From positions 1-64,000 of the forward strand of contig NZ_BMDR01000011.1 of assembly GCF_014635885.1 (NCBI RefSeq): a stretch of DNA of 64,000 nt, read 5' to 3'. The stretch is from Acinetobacter vivianii. GTDB taxonomy: Bacteria; Pseudomonadota; Gammaproteobacteria; Pseudomonadales; Moraxellaceae. Below, piece after piece: positions 27,757 to 36,187 of this stretch. A program made the position numbers and the translations under genes. The notes under the pieces are model-generated. The model was given only the letters and a program-made list of their open reading frames with translations, was not told the origin of the DNA and searched no databases. Each line of letters begins with the position of its first letter. Position 1 is the first letter of the stretch.

Positions 27757-28176
27757 TTATGCGGTATAAGCGGTGGCTTCGATTTCGACTTGCATGTTTT
27801 CTAGGGCTAGCGCAGGTACAGGAATCAGGGTGCAGGCAGGAAATGCTTGATCTCTCCATAAGCTTTGCATGATAGCTACCAGCGCCTGAAGCTTATCAGC
27901 ATCATGATCGACGACCAGAATACGTAGCACGGCAATATCTGACAGTTGCGCTTGGGCTGAAGCTAATGCCTGCTGAATATTATAGAAGACTTGTTGTACC
28001 TGTTGGTCAAAATATTCAGAAAGCTCGCCATTTTTATTTTCGCCACCCTGACCTGCAATATGAATAATACGCATATTGGGTTTTACAATCGCAACATGAC
28101 TATAGCCATTGCTACGCGGGTCATAGAGCGCATCGGGATTGATCAGTTGAAATGCATCTGTATGGAGCTGATTCAT
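27757..28176 (-). CDS. RidA-family protein
   Basis: The 139-residue protein belongs to the RidA/YjgF/UK114 family of imine or enamine deaminases and chaperone-like proteins (MRIIHIAGQGGENKNGELSE, with the late PACTLIPVPALALENMQVEI segment). Archetypal RidA has an Arg in a CVEVARLP-like motif; here that position reads TLIPVPAL, so it belongs to a divergent subgroup and the deaminase activity is doubtful. It starts the unit ridA-MFS read from the SoxR-type promoter divergent from soxR. Association with oxidative-stress control is the best clue to its job. Confidence 0.85.
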   Translation of the reverse strand: MNQLHTDAFQLINPDALYDPRSNGYSHVAIVKPNMRIIHIAGQGGENKNGELSEYFDQQVQQVFYNIQQALASAQAQLSDIAVLRILVVDHDADKLQALVAIMQSLWRDQAFPACTLIPVPALALENMQVEIEATAYTA

Positions 28177-28209
28177 GGCTAAAACTCATTCTGGTTGCTG
28201 TGGTATGTT

Positions 28210-28240
28210 AGTATCAAAGCTCAAGTTAACTAGAGGTCAA
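28210..28240 (-). promoter_or_regulatory. SoxR-type promoter of the ridA-MFS unit
   Basis: On the minus strand TTGACC (28240-28235) and GATACT (28215-28210) are separated by exactly 19 bp, the long spacer typical of MerR-family activators. The spacer holds the dyad at 28219-28236 which, read on plus, is GCTCAAGTTAACTAGAGG, two mismatches from the classic SoxR box CCTCAAGTTAACTTGAGG. The register of box, -35 and -10 matches the E. coli soxS promoter as I recall it. Confidence 0.88.
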
Positions 28241-28247
28241 GCAAATT

Positions 28248-28739
28248 TTGAAAGAACAATTACAGACTTGGCTGAGTATTGGCGAACTGGCGAAAAGAAG
28301 TGGCGTTTCAGTGCCAACCATTCGTTTTTATGAAGAAAAAGAATTGATATGGGGCACGCGAACAGCAGGCAATCAACGCCGTTATCAACGGGCCATGTTG
28401 AGAAGGATTGCAATTATTAAAGCAGCCCAGCAAGTCGGGATTAGTTTGCAACAAATTAAAGAGACCTTTGCGACCTTACCTAAGCAGCAAGTTGCCACAA
28501 AAAAAGATTGGCAAATCATGTCACAACAATGGCAGGGACAACTCGATCAGCAAATTATGATGTTGCTACAGCTACGTCAACAACTGGATCAATGTATTGG
28601 CTGTGGCTGCCTGTCTTTGGAGCAATGTCCGTTACGAAACCCAGAAGATTGTCTCGCAGAAGAGGCGATGGGGGCACATTTTCAGGAAATTTTACTGTTG
28701 CTAAACCAGAATGATGAAGTAGATCATTTAACTGTTTAA
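28248..28739 (+). CDS. soxR: Redox-sensitive transcriptional activator SoxR
   Basis: SoxR is a MerR-family dimer whose [2Fe-2S] cluster is oxidised by redox-cycling compounds, turning on target promoters. The 163-residue protein has the MerR helix-turn-helix (IGELAKRSGVSVPTIRFYEEK), the SoxR-type GNQRRYQRAMLRRIAII and the cluster motif CIGCGCLSLEQC, with spacing C-x2-C-x-C-x5-C near residue 122, then PLRNPEDC. The start is TTG at 28248. It is divergent from ridA-MFS, and the SoxR box lies just 12 bp upstream of its start, so it may also repress itself. Many non-enteric bacteria use SoxR directly on efflux genes, as seems the case here. Confidence 0.95.
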   Translation: MKEQLQTWLSIGELAKRSGVSVPTIRFYEEKELIWGTRTAGNQRRYQRAMLRRIAIIKAAQQVGISLQQIKETFATLPKQQVATKKDWQIMSQQWQGQLDQQIMMLLQLRQQLDQCIGCGCLSLEQCPLRNPEDCLAEEAMGAHFQEILLLLNQNDEVDHLTV

Positions 28740-29437
28740 TTTTTGCACCAATACTGTGCAAAAATGCGGCTTTTGCTAGACAAAACGATACAAATATCAC
28801 TTGAAAAAATGCCTACTCAAGTTTTTACATTTCTTTTTGGTTTTTCTTAGGGTTCATATCAATTCAATTCAGATTTATTGATAAAGGAATTTGTCATTTC
28901 ATCATAAGTCATCCAGCAAGTATTGTTGATACATTCATAAAGAAGTCGCCGAAACGACCAATAGAAAACGGAGATAAGCCAATCCCACTCTCTACCGGCA
29001 TGTCTATGATGCTGATTCAATCCATTATTTTTGAACAACTAGAATAAAGAGCAAAGCGCTATAAACGGAACTTGGTTCAAGGCTGTTCAAGATAAGGATG
29101 ATGTGTGGATTTGTTGAATAAATACAGCGTAGACATACCTTTTAATAGGGAATACTGCGCTTAAAACTGAACAGATGATGATTAATACTGATCAAAATTT
29201 CATATTGAGAATATATGAATGGAGAGGTTTGCTTTACAAAAAGTCAAACATGCTGAGCATACAAGTTTTCAATATAAATGTGAATCATCAGTTCAAAATA
29301 TGGGTATTTATTAAATAAATATTGGGTGGAAATTTAAAAAACTTCCATTAGAATCCAAATTTCTACAAAGAATACTCCTGGGGGAAACATTGCAATTTGC
29401 GATGTTTACTTAAGAAAAACTAGCTTGAGGGACGCTC
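28740..29437. other. 700-bp AT-rich gap between soxR and pntAA
   Basis: No intact gene was found. One open stretch, about 28905-29045, reads as KKSPKRPIENGDKPIPLSTG followed by a hydrophobic segment before a stop. Near 29107 there is GGATTTGTTGAATAAAT, a sequence of the kind seen at insertion-sequence ends in Acinetobacter. Together they may be a transposase relic, but this is weak. The 3' end is the leader of the pnt operon. Confidence 0.4.
29386..29406 (+). promoter_or_regulatory. Hairpin in the leader of pntAA
   Basis: AACATTGCA and TGCGATGTT pair (one G-T) around ATT, about 20 bp upstream of the GAGGGA ribosome-binding site. It may tune translation or act as an operator. Confidence 0.45.
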
Positions 29438-30565
29438 ATGCAGATCGGAATCCCAACCGAAACTGTCGCTGGTGAAAGTCGTGTAGCGGCTACACCGGAA
29501 ACAGTAAAGAAGTTGATTAACGCAGGTCATAGCGTTGTCATTGAACGTGGTGCTGGTGTTAAAGCTGCGTATATTGACAGTGCTTATGAACAAGTTGGCG
29601 CAACCATTACGGACGATGCATATACAGGCAGCCAAATTATTTTGAAGGTACGTGCCCCTAAAGGCGATGAAATTCAAAAACTTGCGGCGAATACGACTGT
29701 GGTTGCAATGTTTGACCCTTACCGCAATCCAGAATTAGACCAGTTTGCTACTCAGCAAGTGTCTGCTTTTGCTTTAGAACTGCTTCCACGTACGCTGTCA
29801 CGCGCACAAAACATGGATGTACTTTCTTCTCAGGCAAACTTGGCAGGCTATAAGTCTGTATTGTTAGCAGCGGCTGAATATCAACGTATGTTCCCAATGT
29901 TAATGACGGCAGCAGGTACAGTAAAACCTGCACGTGTTGTGATTATGGGTGTTGGTGTTGCTGGTCTTCAGGCGATTGCAACTGCGAAACGTTTGGGTGC
30001 TGTTGTGGAAGCAACAGACTTACGTCCGACCGCAAAAGAGCAAGTTGAATCTTTAGGCGGCAAATGGCTAGACGTGCCAATGTCCGATGAAGAAAAACAA
30101 CGTGCTGCTGAAGCTGCGAAAAGCGGTTATGGTTGGCAGCCGGGTGAGCAATACATCAAAGATCAAGCTGCGATTGTAGATAAAGCGGTATCAAATGCTG
30201 ACATCGTAATCACCACTGCATTGATTCCAGGTCGTAATGCTCCGCGTTTAATTAAAGCTGAAACCGTTGCCAAAATGAAACCGGGTTCTGTCATTTTAGA
30301 TATGGCAGTTGAGACGGGTGGTAACGTTGAAGGTTCTAAAGAAGGCGAAACTGTAACAACTGAAAATGGCGTGAAAATTTTGGGTATTCCAAACATTCCT
30401 GGCACGGTTGCAACAGAAGCATCGGCATTGTATGCGCGTAACGTTTTTAACTTCCTTGAGACATTATTCGACAAAGAGAAAGGCTTTGCGATTAATCAGG
30501 AAGATGAAATCCAGAAAGCGTTACTTGTGGCACATGGCGGTCAAGTACTGCTCAAGCGCGGTTAA
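29438..30565 (+). CDS. pntAA: NAD(P) transhydrogenase subunit alpha, part 1
   Basis: This is the soluble NAD-binding domain I of the proton-pumping transhydrogenase, which makes NADPH from NADH at the cost of the proton gradient. The 375-residue protein starts [26 protein letters not shown], has the Rossmann glycine motif [19 protein letters not shown] near residue 170 and the domain-I loop around residues 225-240. It stops before the membrane part, which is a separate gene 11 bp downstream. This three-gene arrangement differs from the two-gene form of E. coli. GAGGGA lies 5 bp before the ATG. Confidence 0.97.
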   Translation: MQIGIPTETVAGESRVAATPETVKKLINAGHSVVIERGAGVKAAYIDSAYEQVGATITDDAYTGSQIILKVRAPKGDEIQKLAANTTVVAMFDPYRNPELDQFATQQVSAFALELLPRTLSRAQNMDVLSSQANLAGYKSVLLAAAEYQRMFPMLMTAAGTVKPARVVIMGVGVAGLQAIATAKRLGAVVEATDLRPTAKEQVESLGGKWLDVPMSDEEKQRAAEAAKSGYGWQPGEQYIKDQAAIVDKAVSNADIVITTALIPGRNAPRLIKAETVAKMKPGSVILDMAVETGGNVEGSKEGETVTTENGVKILGIPNIPGTVATEASALYARNVFNFLETLFDKEKGFAINQEDEIQKALLVAHGGQVLLKRG

Positions 30566-30576
30566 GGAGAGTTCTC

Positions 30577-30900
30577 ATGGTTGAAACGATTACAATTTTC
30601 GTCCTTGCCATCTTCGTAGGTTATTACGTGGTGTGGGGCGTAACACCTGCATTGCATACCCCTTTAATGGCGGTAACCAACGCGTTGTCTTCAATTATTG
30701 TAGTTGGCGCGATGATCCAGACAGTGGGTATGCCTGCGATTGGTGTTGATGCAAATGTTGCATTCCAAAGTGTCAATGTGGTGAGTGTGCTTGGTGCGAT
30801 TGCTGTGTTCTTGGCGAGCATTAACATCTTCGGTGGCTTTGCTGTAACTGCTCGTATGCTTGAAATGTTCAAGCCGAAGCAAAAGAAAAAAGAGGGCTAA
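30577..30900 (+). CDS. pntAB: NAD(P) transhydrogenase subunit alpha, part 2
   Basis: The 107-residue membrane protein carries the alpha-subunit part of domain II. Three or four hydrophobic segments are visible ([19 protein letters not shown], then around [13 protein letters not shown] and [16 protein letters not shown]), ending in a basic cytoplasmic tail (PKQKKKEG). It forms the proton channel together with PntB. It is 3 bp upstream of pntB. Confidence 0.95.
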   Translation: MVETITIFVLAIFVGYYVVWGVTPALHTPLMAVTNALSSIIVVGAMIQTVGMPAIGVDANVAFQSVNVVSVLGAIAVFLASINIFGGFAVTARMLEMFKPKQKKKEG

Positions 30901-30903
30901 GCG

Positions 30904-32358
30904 ATGGAATTCATTCGAGACTATGCGGATTGGTTCTACCTGATTGGTGCTGTCCTCTTTATCTTAACCTTACGTGGTTTGTCTGGCCCTAAGACTGCAA
31001 TTGCGGGTAACCGTTACGGTATGATCGCAATGGCGATTGCTGTTGTGACGACTTTCTTTGTTGCTGAACATCCAGTGGTTTGGATGATTGGCGGTGCAAT
31101 GGTGTTAGGTGCTGTTGTTGGTATCGCACGTGCGAAAACTGTTCCAATGACACAAATGCCTGAAACTGTAGCATTGATGCACTCTTTGGTCGGTTTGGCT
31201 GCGGTATTGATTGCGATTGCTGCGATCTTGCATAACAATCAGCTCACTGCATTGTTTGCACAAAATGAAGCTGCTTTAACGACTGCGGGTGTTCAACATG
31301 CACATATGAGTTCAGTTCATTTGTTTGAATTGTTCGTCGGCTGCTTCGTTGGTGCGATTACATTTACTGCATCTGTATTTGCTTACGGTAAATTGGCTGC
31401 AAAGAAATGGGCAAAAACAATCTCTGGTGCATGGGTTAAACCTGTTCAGGCCATCATCTTTATTGCAATGCTGGCGTGTGGTTTCTACTTCTTTACCACA
31501 GGAAACATGACTGCGTTCTGGGCAATGACAGCACTTGCACTTGCATTTGGCTGGGTATGGATTGCACCAGTGGGCGGTGGTGATATGCCAGTTGTGGTAT
31601 CACTGTTGAACTCATTCTCTGGTTGGGCTGCGGCAGGTATTGGTTTCACACTTGAAAACAATATGTTGATCGTTGCAGGTTCACTGGTTGGTTCTTCTGG
31701 TGCGATTCTTTCTTACATCATGTGTAAGGCGATGAACCGTTCAATCATCAACGTATTGTTTGGTGGTGCAATGGGTGGTGCAGCAGTTGCGTCAGCAGAC
31801 AAAGGTGAGCAAGTTCAACGTAACCACCGTTCTGGCTCAGCAGATGATGCAGGCTTCCTGATGTCAAATGCAGACAGCGTTGTGATTGTACCGGGTTACG
31901 GTATGGCACAAGGTCGTGCACAGAATGCAGTTAAAGAATTATGTGAAATCTTGAAAGAGCAGGGTGTAAAAGTTCGCTTTGCGATTCACCCAGTTGCGGG
32001 CCGTATGCCTGGTCACATGAACGTATTGTTGGCAGAAGCAGATGTTGCGTATGAAGACATCTTGGAAATGGATGAGATCAACTCAGACTTCCCTGCAACA
32101 GACGTGGTACTTGTGATTGGAGCGAACGACGTTGTTAACCCAGCAGCGAAAGATGATCCAAGTTCACCAATTTATGGTATGCCGATCCTTGAAGCGCATA
32201 AAGCACGTACCATCATGGTGATCAAACGCTCTATGGCGACAGGTTATGCTGGCCTAGACAATGACTTGTTCTACAATGAAAAAACCATGATGATCTTTGG
32301 TGATGCCAAGAAAGTTGTGGAAGATATGACGAAAGCAATTAATGGTGGCGGGCACTAA
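30904..32358 (+). CDS. pntB: NAD(P) transhydrogenase subunit beta
   Basis: The 484-residue protein holds the remaining membrane helices of domain II (about residues 1-265, roughly nine segments) and the NADP-binding domain III at the C-terminus. Key motifs are IVPGYGMAQGRAQNAV near residue 326, FAIHPVAGRMPGHMNVLLAE, and VVLVIGANDVVNPAAKDDP. It completes the transhydrogenase, an inner-membrane source of NADPH. The operon ends in a clear terminator. Confidence 0.97.
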   Translation: MEFIRDYADWFYLIGAVLFILTLRGLSGPKTAIAGNRYGMIAMAIAVVTTFFVAEHPVVWMIGGAMVLGAVVGIARAKTVPMTQMPETVALMHSLVGLAAVLIAIAAILHNNQLTALFAQNEAALTTAGVQHAHMSSVHLFELFVGCFVGAITFTASVFAYGKLAAKKWAKTISGAWVKPVQAIIFIAMLACGFYFFTTGNMTAFWAMTALALAFGWVWIAPVGGGDMPVVVSLLNSFSGWAAAGIGFTLENNMLIVAGSLVGSSGAILSYIMCKAMNRSIINVLFGGAMGGAAVASADKGEQVQRNHRSGSADDAGFLMSNADSVVIVPGYGMAQGRAQNAVKELCEILKEQGVKVRFAIHPVAGRMPGHMNVLLAEADVAYEDILEMDEINSDFPATDVVLVIGANDVVNPAAKDDPSSPIYGMPILEAHKARTIMVIKRSMATGYAGLDNDLFYNEKTMMIFGDAKKVVEDMTKAINGGGH

Positions 32359-32378
32359 TCCGCTTCACTCAAGATTGT

Positions 32379-32405
32379 AAAAGCCACCTTAGGGTGGCTT
32401 TTTTA
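32379..32405 (+). terminator. Terminator of the pnt operon
   Basis: AAGCCACC and GGTGGCTT pair around TTAG, followed by a T run (32399-32404). The A run on the other side also allows use by the convergent SDR gene. Confidence 0.9.
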
Positions 32406-32422
32406 TTTGAAGTTATTTTTGT

Positions 32423-33244
32423 TTAAATAAACTTTTCAACAAGATTCATGGACTGTTGATAGAGGTCACATGCCAGTTGCTGATTTTTGGCATGTGAAGA
32501 TTTCCAGTCAGGCATATGCGCACTGACATATTCTCCATTGCGTTTTGCCCATTCATCTCCAATCGCCATTTGAGTAATCAGTTTTGCAGGAACAGAGGCG
32601 GGTACTAAGCCGAGTTTCATTGCAGCATAAACAGGTTTAGGTAGGTCGCGATAAATATTGGAAGCGACACCCCCGGGGTGTAGCGCATTATTGGTGATTG
32701 AGCTATCTGCCAGTTGTTCTGCGAGGGCATTACTCAGCAGTAAATTCGCGAGTTTGGATTGTCCATAATAAAACAAGGGGTTGTAAAAACCTTCTGCGCG
32801 GAATTTATTCGGTTTGATTGAGCCTGCCCAATGTGCAATCGAGGCTAAGTGGACAATCCGTGCTTGAGGAGATTGTTTTAAAACAGGAAGCAGTTTTTGC
32901 GTCAATAAAAAATGACCCAGATAGTTGACGCCAAATTGTTGCTCGAAGCCATCGGCTGTCAGCTGTTTAGTCTTGGCAAATAAGCCCGCATTATTGATCA
33001 ACACATCCAGCTTGCCGTAACGATCTGCGATTTCATCGGCTGCTTTTCTGGTAAGTTCAAGGCTGTTGAGGTCGAGGGGGATAAGATCGACTTGTCCTTG
33101 GTCGAGTGCGCGTAACTTGCTTTGTGCTTCTTGCGCCTTTTGTGGGTTTCTGCATGCGAGAATCACGTGTTGCCCTTGTTTAACCAACTGTTCTGCCGTG
33201 GCAAAACCAATGCCAGTATTGGCGCCTGTAATCAGTATTTTCAC
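32423..33244 (-). CDS. SDR-family oxidoreductase (retinol dehydrogenase-like)
   Basis: The GTG at 33244, 8 bp after GGAG, gives VKILITGANTGIGFATAEQL, the normal start of an SDR; 26 more in-frame codons upstream look non-coding. The 273-residue protein has the dinucleotide-binding TGANTGIG, the structural NNAG segment, Ser in HLASIAHW and the catalytic YGQSKLANLL. It resembles the retinol-dehydrogenase/WW-oxidoreductase group. The substrate is unknown. It is convergent with pntB. Confidence 0.88.
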   Translation of the reverse strand: MKILITGANTGIGFATAEQLVKQGQHVILACRNPQKAQEAQSKLRALDQGQVDLIPLDLNSLELTRKAADEIADRYGKLDVLINNAGLFAKTKQLTADGFEQQFGVNYLGHFLLTQKLLPVLKQSPQARIVHLASIAHWAGSIKPNKFRAEGFYNPLFYYGQSKLANLLLSNALAEQLADSSITNNALHPGGVASNIYRDLPKPVYAAMKLGLVPASVPAKLITQMAIGDEWAKRNGEYVSAHMPDWKSSHAKNQQLACDLYQQSMNLVEKFI

Positions 33245-33425
33245 TTCCTGTACTCCAGTTATGCTATTTCTTAGTGGGATTGCAAGAATCTGTATAGTGC
33301 TAGAATTTTGACAATTTGTCATGTCAAAATTAGTTGTGGGTGATAACTGGTATTTGCTGGTCCTTAAGATGGCAAAGATATTGTTTTTTGGGATTATATT
33401 TTTTGATGAGTTTCAGAATTGAACG

Positions 33426-34046
33426 TTAATCGAAATAAGTGCTCTCAGGTAGTTCTTGTAGTAACTCAAAAAATTGGTGGATTTGTGTTTCTGTAACACG
33501 AGCTGTCGAAATAGGAGGTAATTCATTTCTACCAAAGAATCCAACTTCAGATGTTTCAATACTTGGTTTTAACTCACCTCCAATGAGTTCACACCAAAAG
33601 AAAGCCTTATACACATGTAAAAACATGGCTGGATGAGGATGTTTTCTTCGATCTGTGAGTGCCAGTAATCTAGTTGCTTTTACTTCTAAACCAGTTTCTT
33701 CTAAGACTTCTTTTTCAGCATTCTCGGCTGCTGAATAGCCAATATCAGCCCAGCCGCCTGGAATAGACCATAAGCCATCTTGTGTTTCTTTGGCTAATAA
33801 GAGTTTATTGTCTTTAAATACAACTGCACGTACATCTATTTTAGGTGTTGCATATCCGACATCTTGAAGCACATCTGCAATAAAGTCTTGAGTGTCAATT
33901 TCTTTTAAATCAATTAACGTGCAGACATAACTGATAATTTGGTCATAACGTTCTTTGTCATAGACATCTTTTGAGTAGTACAAACCTGTTTGTGCGAGTC
34001 CAGTAATTTTGTTGAGTGTTTCAATCCATTCAGTTGAATCTTTCAT
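33426..34046 (-). CDS. Nudix hydrolase with N-terminal Nudix_N domain
   Basis: The 206-residue protein has a helical N-terminal domain (MKDSTEWIETLNKITGLAQTG, about residues 1-65) as found in ADP-ribose or nucleotide pyrophosphatases of this subgroup. The catalytic domain follows: IDVRAVVFKDNKLLLAKE, then GGWADIGYSAAENAEKEVLE and ETGLEV. The Nudix box has Tyr where many members have Glu, and Lys for Arg, which is usual for this subgroup. The gene is AT-rich. Its upstream flank holds a copy of the rsfS 3' end, so it may be an earlier insertion at the same spot. Confidence 0.9.
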   Translation of the reverse strand: MKDSTEWIETLNKITGLAQTGLYYSKDVYDKERYDQIISYVCTLIDLKEIDTQDFIADVLQDVGYATPKIDVRAVVFKDNKLLLAKETQDGLWSIPGGWADIGYSAAENAEKEVLEETGLEVKATRLLALTDRRKHPHPAMFLHVYKAFFWCELIGGELKPSIETSEVGFFGRNELPPISTARVTETQIHQFFELLQELPESTYFD

Positions 34047-34180
34047 ATTGTTTTAGATTTAATGGGTGATGGGTGTATTTATACTAGCATTGTTGTGTTG
34101 ATTGGCAATCAGAAGAAAGATTTGTGAAGCTGGAGAAGGGAATAATAAAGACTGTGTGAAAGAGATTCTCGTGGGGGATC

Positions 34181-34270
34181 TAAATATAAAAAAAGCGACC
34201 GATTCGGTCGCTTTTTTGGAGAGCTTTACGCTACAGATCTGGGTGCGCGCCATAAGCTTTCTAGGCCAGA
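34181..34270. repeat. Direct repeat A: copy of rsfS 3' end and terminator
   Basis: These 90 bp match 35664-35751 with one indel and about five substitutions. Read on minus, the copy encodes the last residues of RsfS (LESLWRAP.SVA, stop) and then the palindromic terminator. It is not preceded by more rsfS sequence. The two copies bound the HEAT-like gene. Confidence 0.92.
34188..34217. terminator. Bidirectional terminator, copy A
   Basis: GCGACC-GATTC-GGTCGC is flanked by runs of A and T, so it can stop transcription in both directions. Confidence 0.85.
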
Positions 34271-34385
34271 AGCTAAACATGATTATTACTATGCGGGTTA
34301 AAATTGATGAAATTCGTTTTCATTAACTTTCTATTTATTTATAAAACAGCTTTAATATCTTGCAGTGATAATTTTATAAAATGTT

Positions 34386-35666
34386 TTGAATATAATGACT
34401 CCAGATAAGTTACAGAAGTATATTAACCAGCTTTATTGGTATGATGGATACGAGCGTGAAGCTGCCTTGAAACACTTAAAGGGGTGTTTTGAACCAATCT
34501 TATTTCCGCATTTGTTGCGCAAATTAAGCGATTATGTACCTATTAACCGAAAACTAGCAGCTCAACATTTATTGAGATGGGTTGACCGGCCTGAATGTAT
34601 AGATCTTTGTCTTGATTACTTTCTTGATATTTATGCGATTCAAAAAAGAATTCGTATCGTGGGTGAGATTGAAGATATATTGATGAGGAAAATATCCCAG
34701 AATTTGGATAAGGTAAAACCTGTATTACGTTTTAAGCAAGGAAAACTCAGTCGAACGCTTTATCACTATCTTTTAGATAAAAAATTACTTTCGGAGCTTG
34801 AGCTGGTAGAGATAGCACAATTCGCCAATGATCAAGGAATTCGTAAATACTGGATTTCTTTTGTTGTGAAGCAAGATGTTGCATTCATAAAGCAGCAGCT
34901 AATAAAAACGCAATACGCTGATGTTAAAAAAGCAATTTTATATGAATTGCAACAACGGGGTGAGTTGGATGAAGTTATTCTACTTCAAGCACTGAATAGT
35001 CAGTATTTATCAATCATCGATATTGCTATTTTTGAGTTAAAACAACGGAATTTTGATTTTTCTAAATACTTTGAAAAGTTCTTAATCCCTTCTTCTTTAA
35101 CTGAACAAAAAGTTAGACTCGGGTTGATGCAAATGTTGTTATTAAAATGGGATAAGCAGGACTTTTATTCTTTGATTAAGTTTTTAAATCAACCTTCTGT
35201 TTTATTTGTTGTTTTATATAAGACGATGAAGTTGGAATATTTTGATTTAAATGAAGTTGTGAAAGTGCTGGAAGAAAAACAACTAAGATTACCTTTTTAT
35301 TTGTTGAGAAAATTTATTTTACTTGAACGTATTCAACCTAGACAGCTTGATAATCTTTATCAATTCAGTAATGAGCAGCTTGGTATAGCTCAACGTTTAG
35401 AGGCTTACGATCATTTTTCTTTTTGGAATAAGTTTGATTGGCTTATCTGCCTATGGAAATATGGTCATACCAACAGAGAAAAACAGATTCTAGTAGAAAA
35501 GGTTAAGGAATTATTAAGTGAGGTCCAGTATCAGTACTATAAGCCAATTTGGACGAATGAAGAGAAATCGGAGCGGGCTGCTTTATTTGCTACCTTTTGT
35601 CAGGTTTTTAATCTCACAGAACAATATCAAGTGGAATGTGAAAAAGTTCAGGAGTTACTTACTTAA
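34386..35666 (+). CDS. HEAT-repeat-like hypothetical protein
   Basis: I do not recognise a named family for this 426-residue protein. It is almost entirely helical, with repeated units of about 30-40 residues rich in Leu and Lys (for example EAALKHLKGCFEPILFPHLL and KLAAQHLLRWVDRPECIDL) that look like HEAT or Armadillo repeats, a protein-binding solenoid. It has no signal peptide or membrane segment. The gene is strongly AT-rich, sits between two copies of the rsfS end, and its stop codon TAA is the first bases of repeat B. A start at 34395 (MTPDKLQ) is also possible. It looks like a horizontally acquired cassette. Confidence 0.75.
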   Translation: MNIMTPDKLQKYINQLYWYDGYEREAALKHLKGCFEPILFPHLLRKLSDYVPINRKLAAQHLLRWVDRPECIDLCLDYFLDIYAIQKRIRIVGEIEDILMRKISQNLDKVKPVLRFKQGKLSRTLYHYLLDKKLLSELELVEIAQFANDQGIRKYWISFVVKQDVAFIKQQLIKTQYADVKKAILYELQQRGELDEVILLQALNSQYLSIIDIAIFELKQRNFDFSKYFEKFLIPSSLTEQKVRLGLMQMLLLKWDKQDFYSLIKFLNQPSVLFVVLYKTMKLEYFDLNEVVKVLEEKQLRLPFYLLRKFILLERIQPRQLDNLYQFSNEQLGIAQRLEAYDHFSFWNKFDWLICLWKYGHTNREKQILVEKVKELLSEVQYQYYKPIWTNEEKSERAALFATFCQVFNLTEQYQVECEKVQELLT

Positions 35667-35751
35667 ATATAAAAAAGCGACCGATTCGGTCGCTTTTTTG
35701 GAGAGCTTTACGCTACAGATTCGGGTGCACGCCATAAGCTTTCTAGGTCAT
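35664..35751. repeat. Direct repeat B: genuine rsfS 3' end and terminator
   Basis: This is the original copy: it runs from the HEAT-like gene's stop codon through the shared terminator into the coding end of rsfS. It is the partner of repeat A at 34181-34270. Confidence 0.92.
35671..35699. terminator. Bidirectional terminator, copy B
   Basis: The same GCGACC-GATTC-GGTCGC palindrome with A and T runs serves the HEAT-like gene on plus and rsfS on minus. Confidence 0.88.
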
Positions 35752-36106
35752 AGAACTTACGCGCGGTTGGTAACATCACATGTACCACAACGAAACCGAG
35801 ATCGATTAAGATCCATTCAGCATCGCGTTCACCTTCGACACCGATTGGGCGGAAACCTGCTTTACGTGCTTCATCAGCAACATTATCTGCAAGGGCTTTA
35901 ACATGACGAGTCGATGTACCGCTTGCAATTACAATTGCATCGGCAACATTGCTGATCGTACTTACGTCAAGTTCAAGAATATCTTTGGCTTTTACATCAG
36001 TGAGAGCTTCATGTACAACTTTAAGGCAAGCCTGTACATCTTTGTTCGCTGTTTTGATTTTTAGGTCGTGAGAATTAGAAGCGCTGGGCGATGGTTCTAA
36101 ATTCAT
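35708..36106 (-). CDS. rsfS: Ribosome silencing factor RsfS
   Basis: RsfS binds ribosomal protein L14 and keeps the 50S subunit from joining the 30S during starvation. The product has the family features LDVSTISNVADAIVIASGTS, ALADNVADEARK, GERDAEWILIDLGFVVVHVM and a final FYDLESLWR. I take the ATG at 36106 (MNLEPSPSASN), giving 132 residues; in-frame starts at 36136 and 36142 would add 10-12 residues with no better ribosome-binding site. Its last 14 codons are duplicated 1.5 kb downstream. Confidence 0.93.
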   Translation of the reverse strand: MNLEPSPSASNSHDLKIKTANKDVQACLKVVHEALTDVKAKDILELDVSTISNVADAIVIASGTSTRHVKALADNVADEARKAGFRPIGVEGERDAEWILIDLGFVVVHVMLPTARKFYDLESLWRAPESVA

Positions 36107-36187
36107 AGAGGGTATATTTTCCTGACAATTGCTCATTGTCAAATATACCGTTTTTCTCTAAAAAGTTCAAATTTTAGCAGTAACAGT

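Larger units (their letters stand above)
34047..34385. other. Gap between Nudix and HEAT-like genes, with a partial rsfS copy
   Basis: The first 134 bp hold no recognised signal beyond a promoter region for the Nudix gene. Repeat A (a copy of the rsfS end with its terminator) follows. The last roughly 115 bp before the HEAT-like gene are AT-rich and should contain its promoter. Confidence 0.6.

Noticed and set aside
33426..34046. Inactive Nudix enzyme because of Tyr for Glu and Lys for Arg in the box
   Set aside because: The same replacements are usual in the subgroup with this N-terminal domain, and the main EE pair is intact.
34181..35751. Integron-type attC sites around the HEAT-like gene
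   Set aside because: The palindromes are standard terminators with A and T runs, one copy is the genuine rsfS end, and no integrase or attC core sites are seen.
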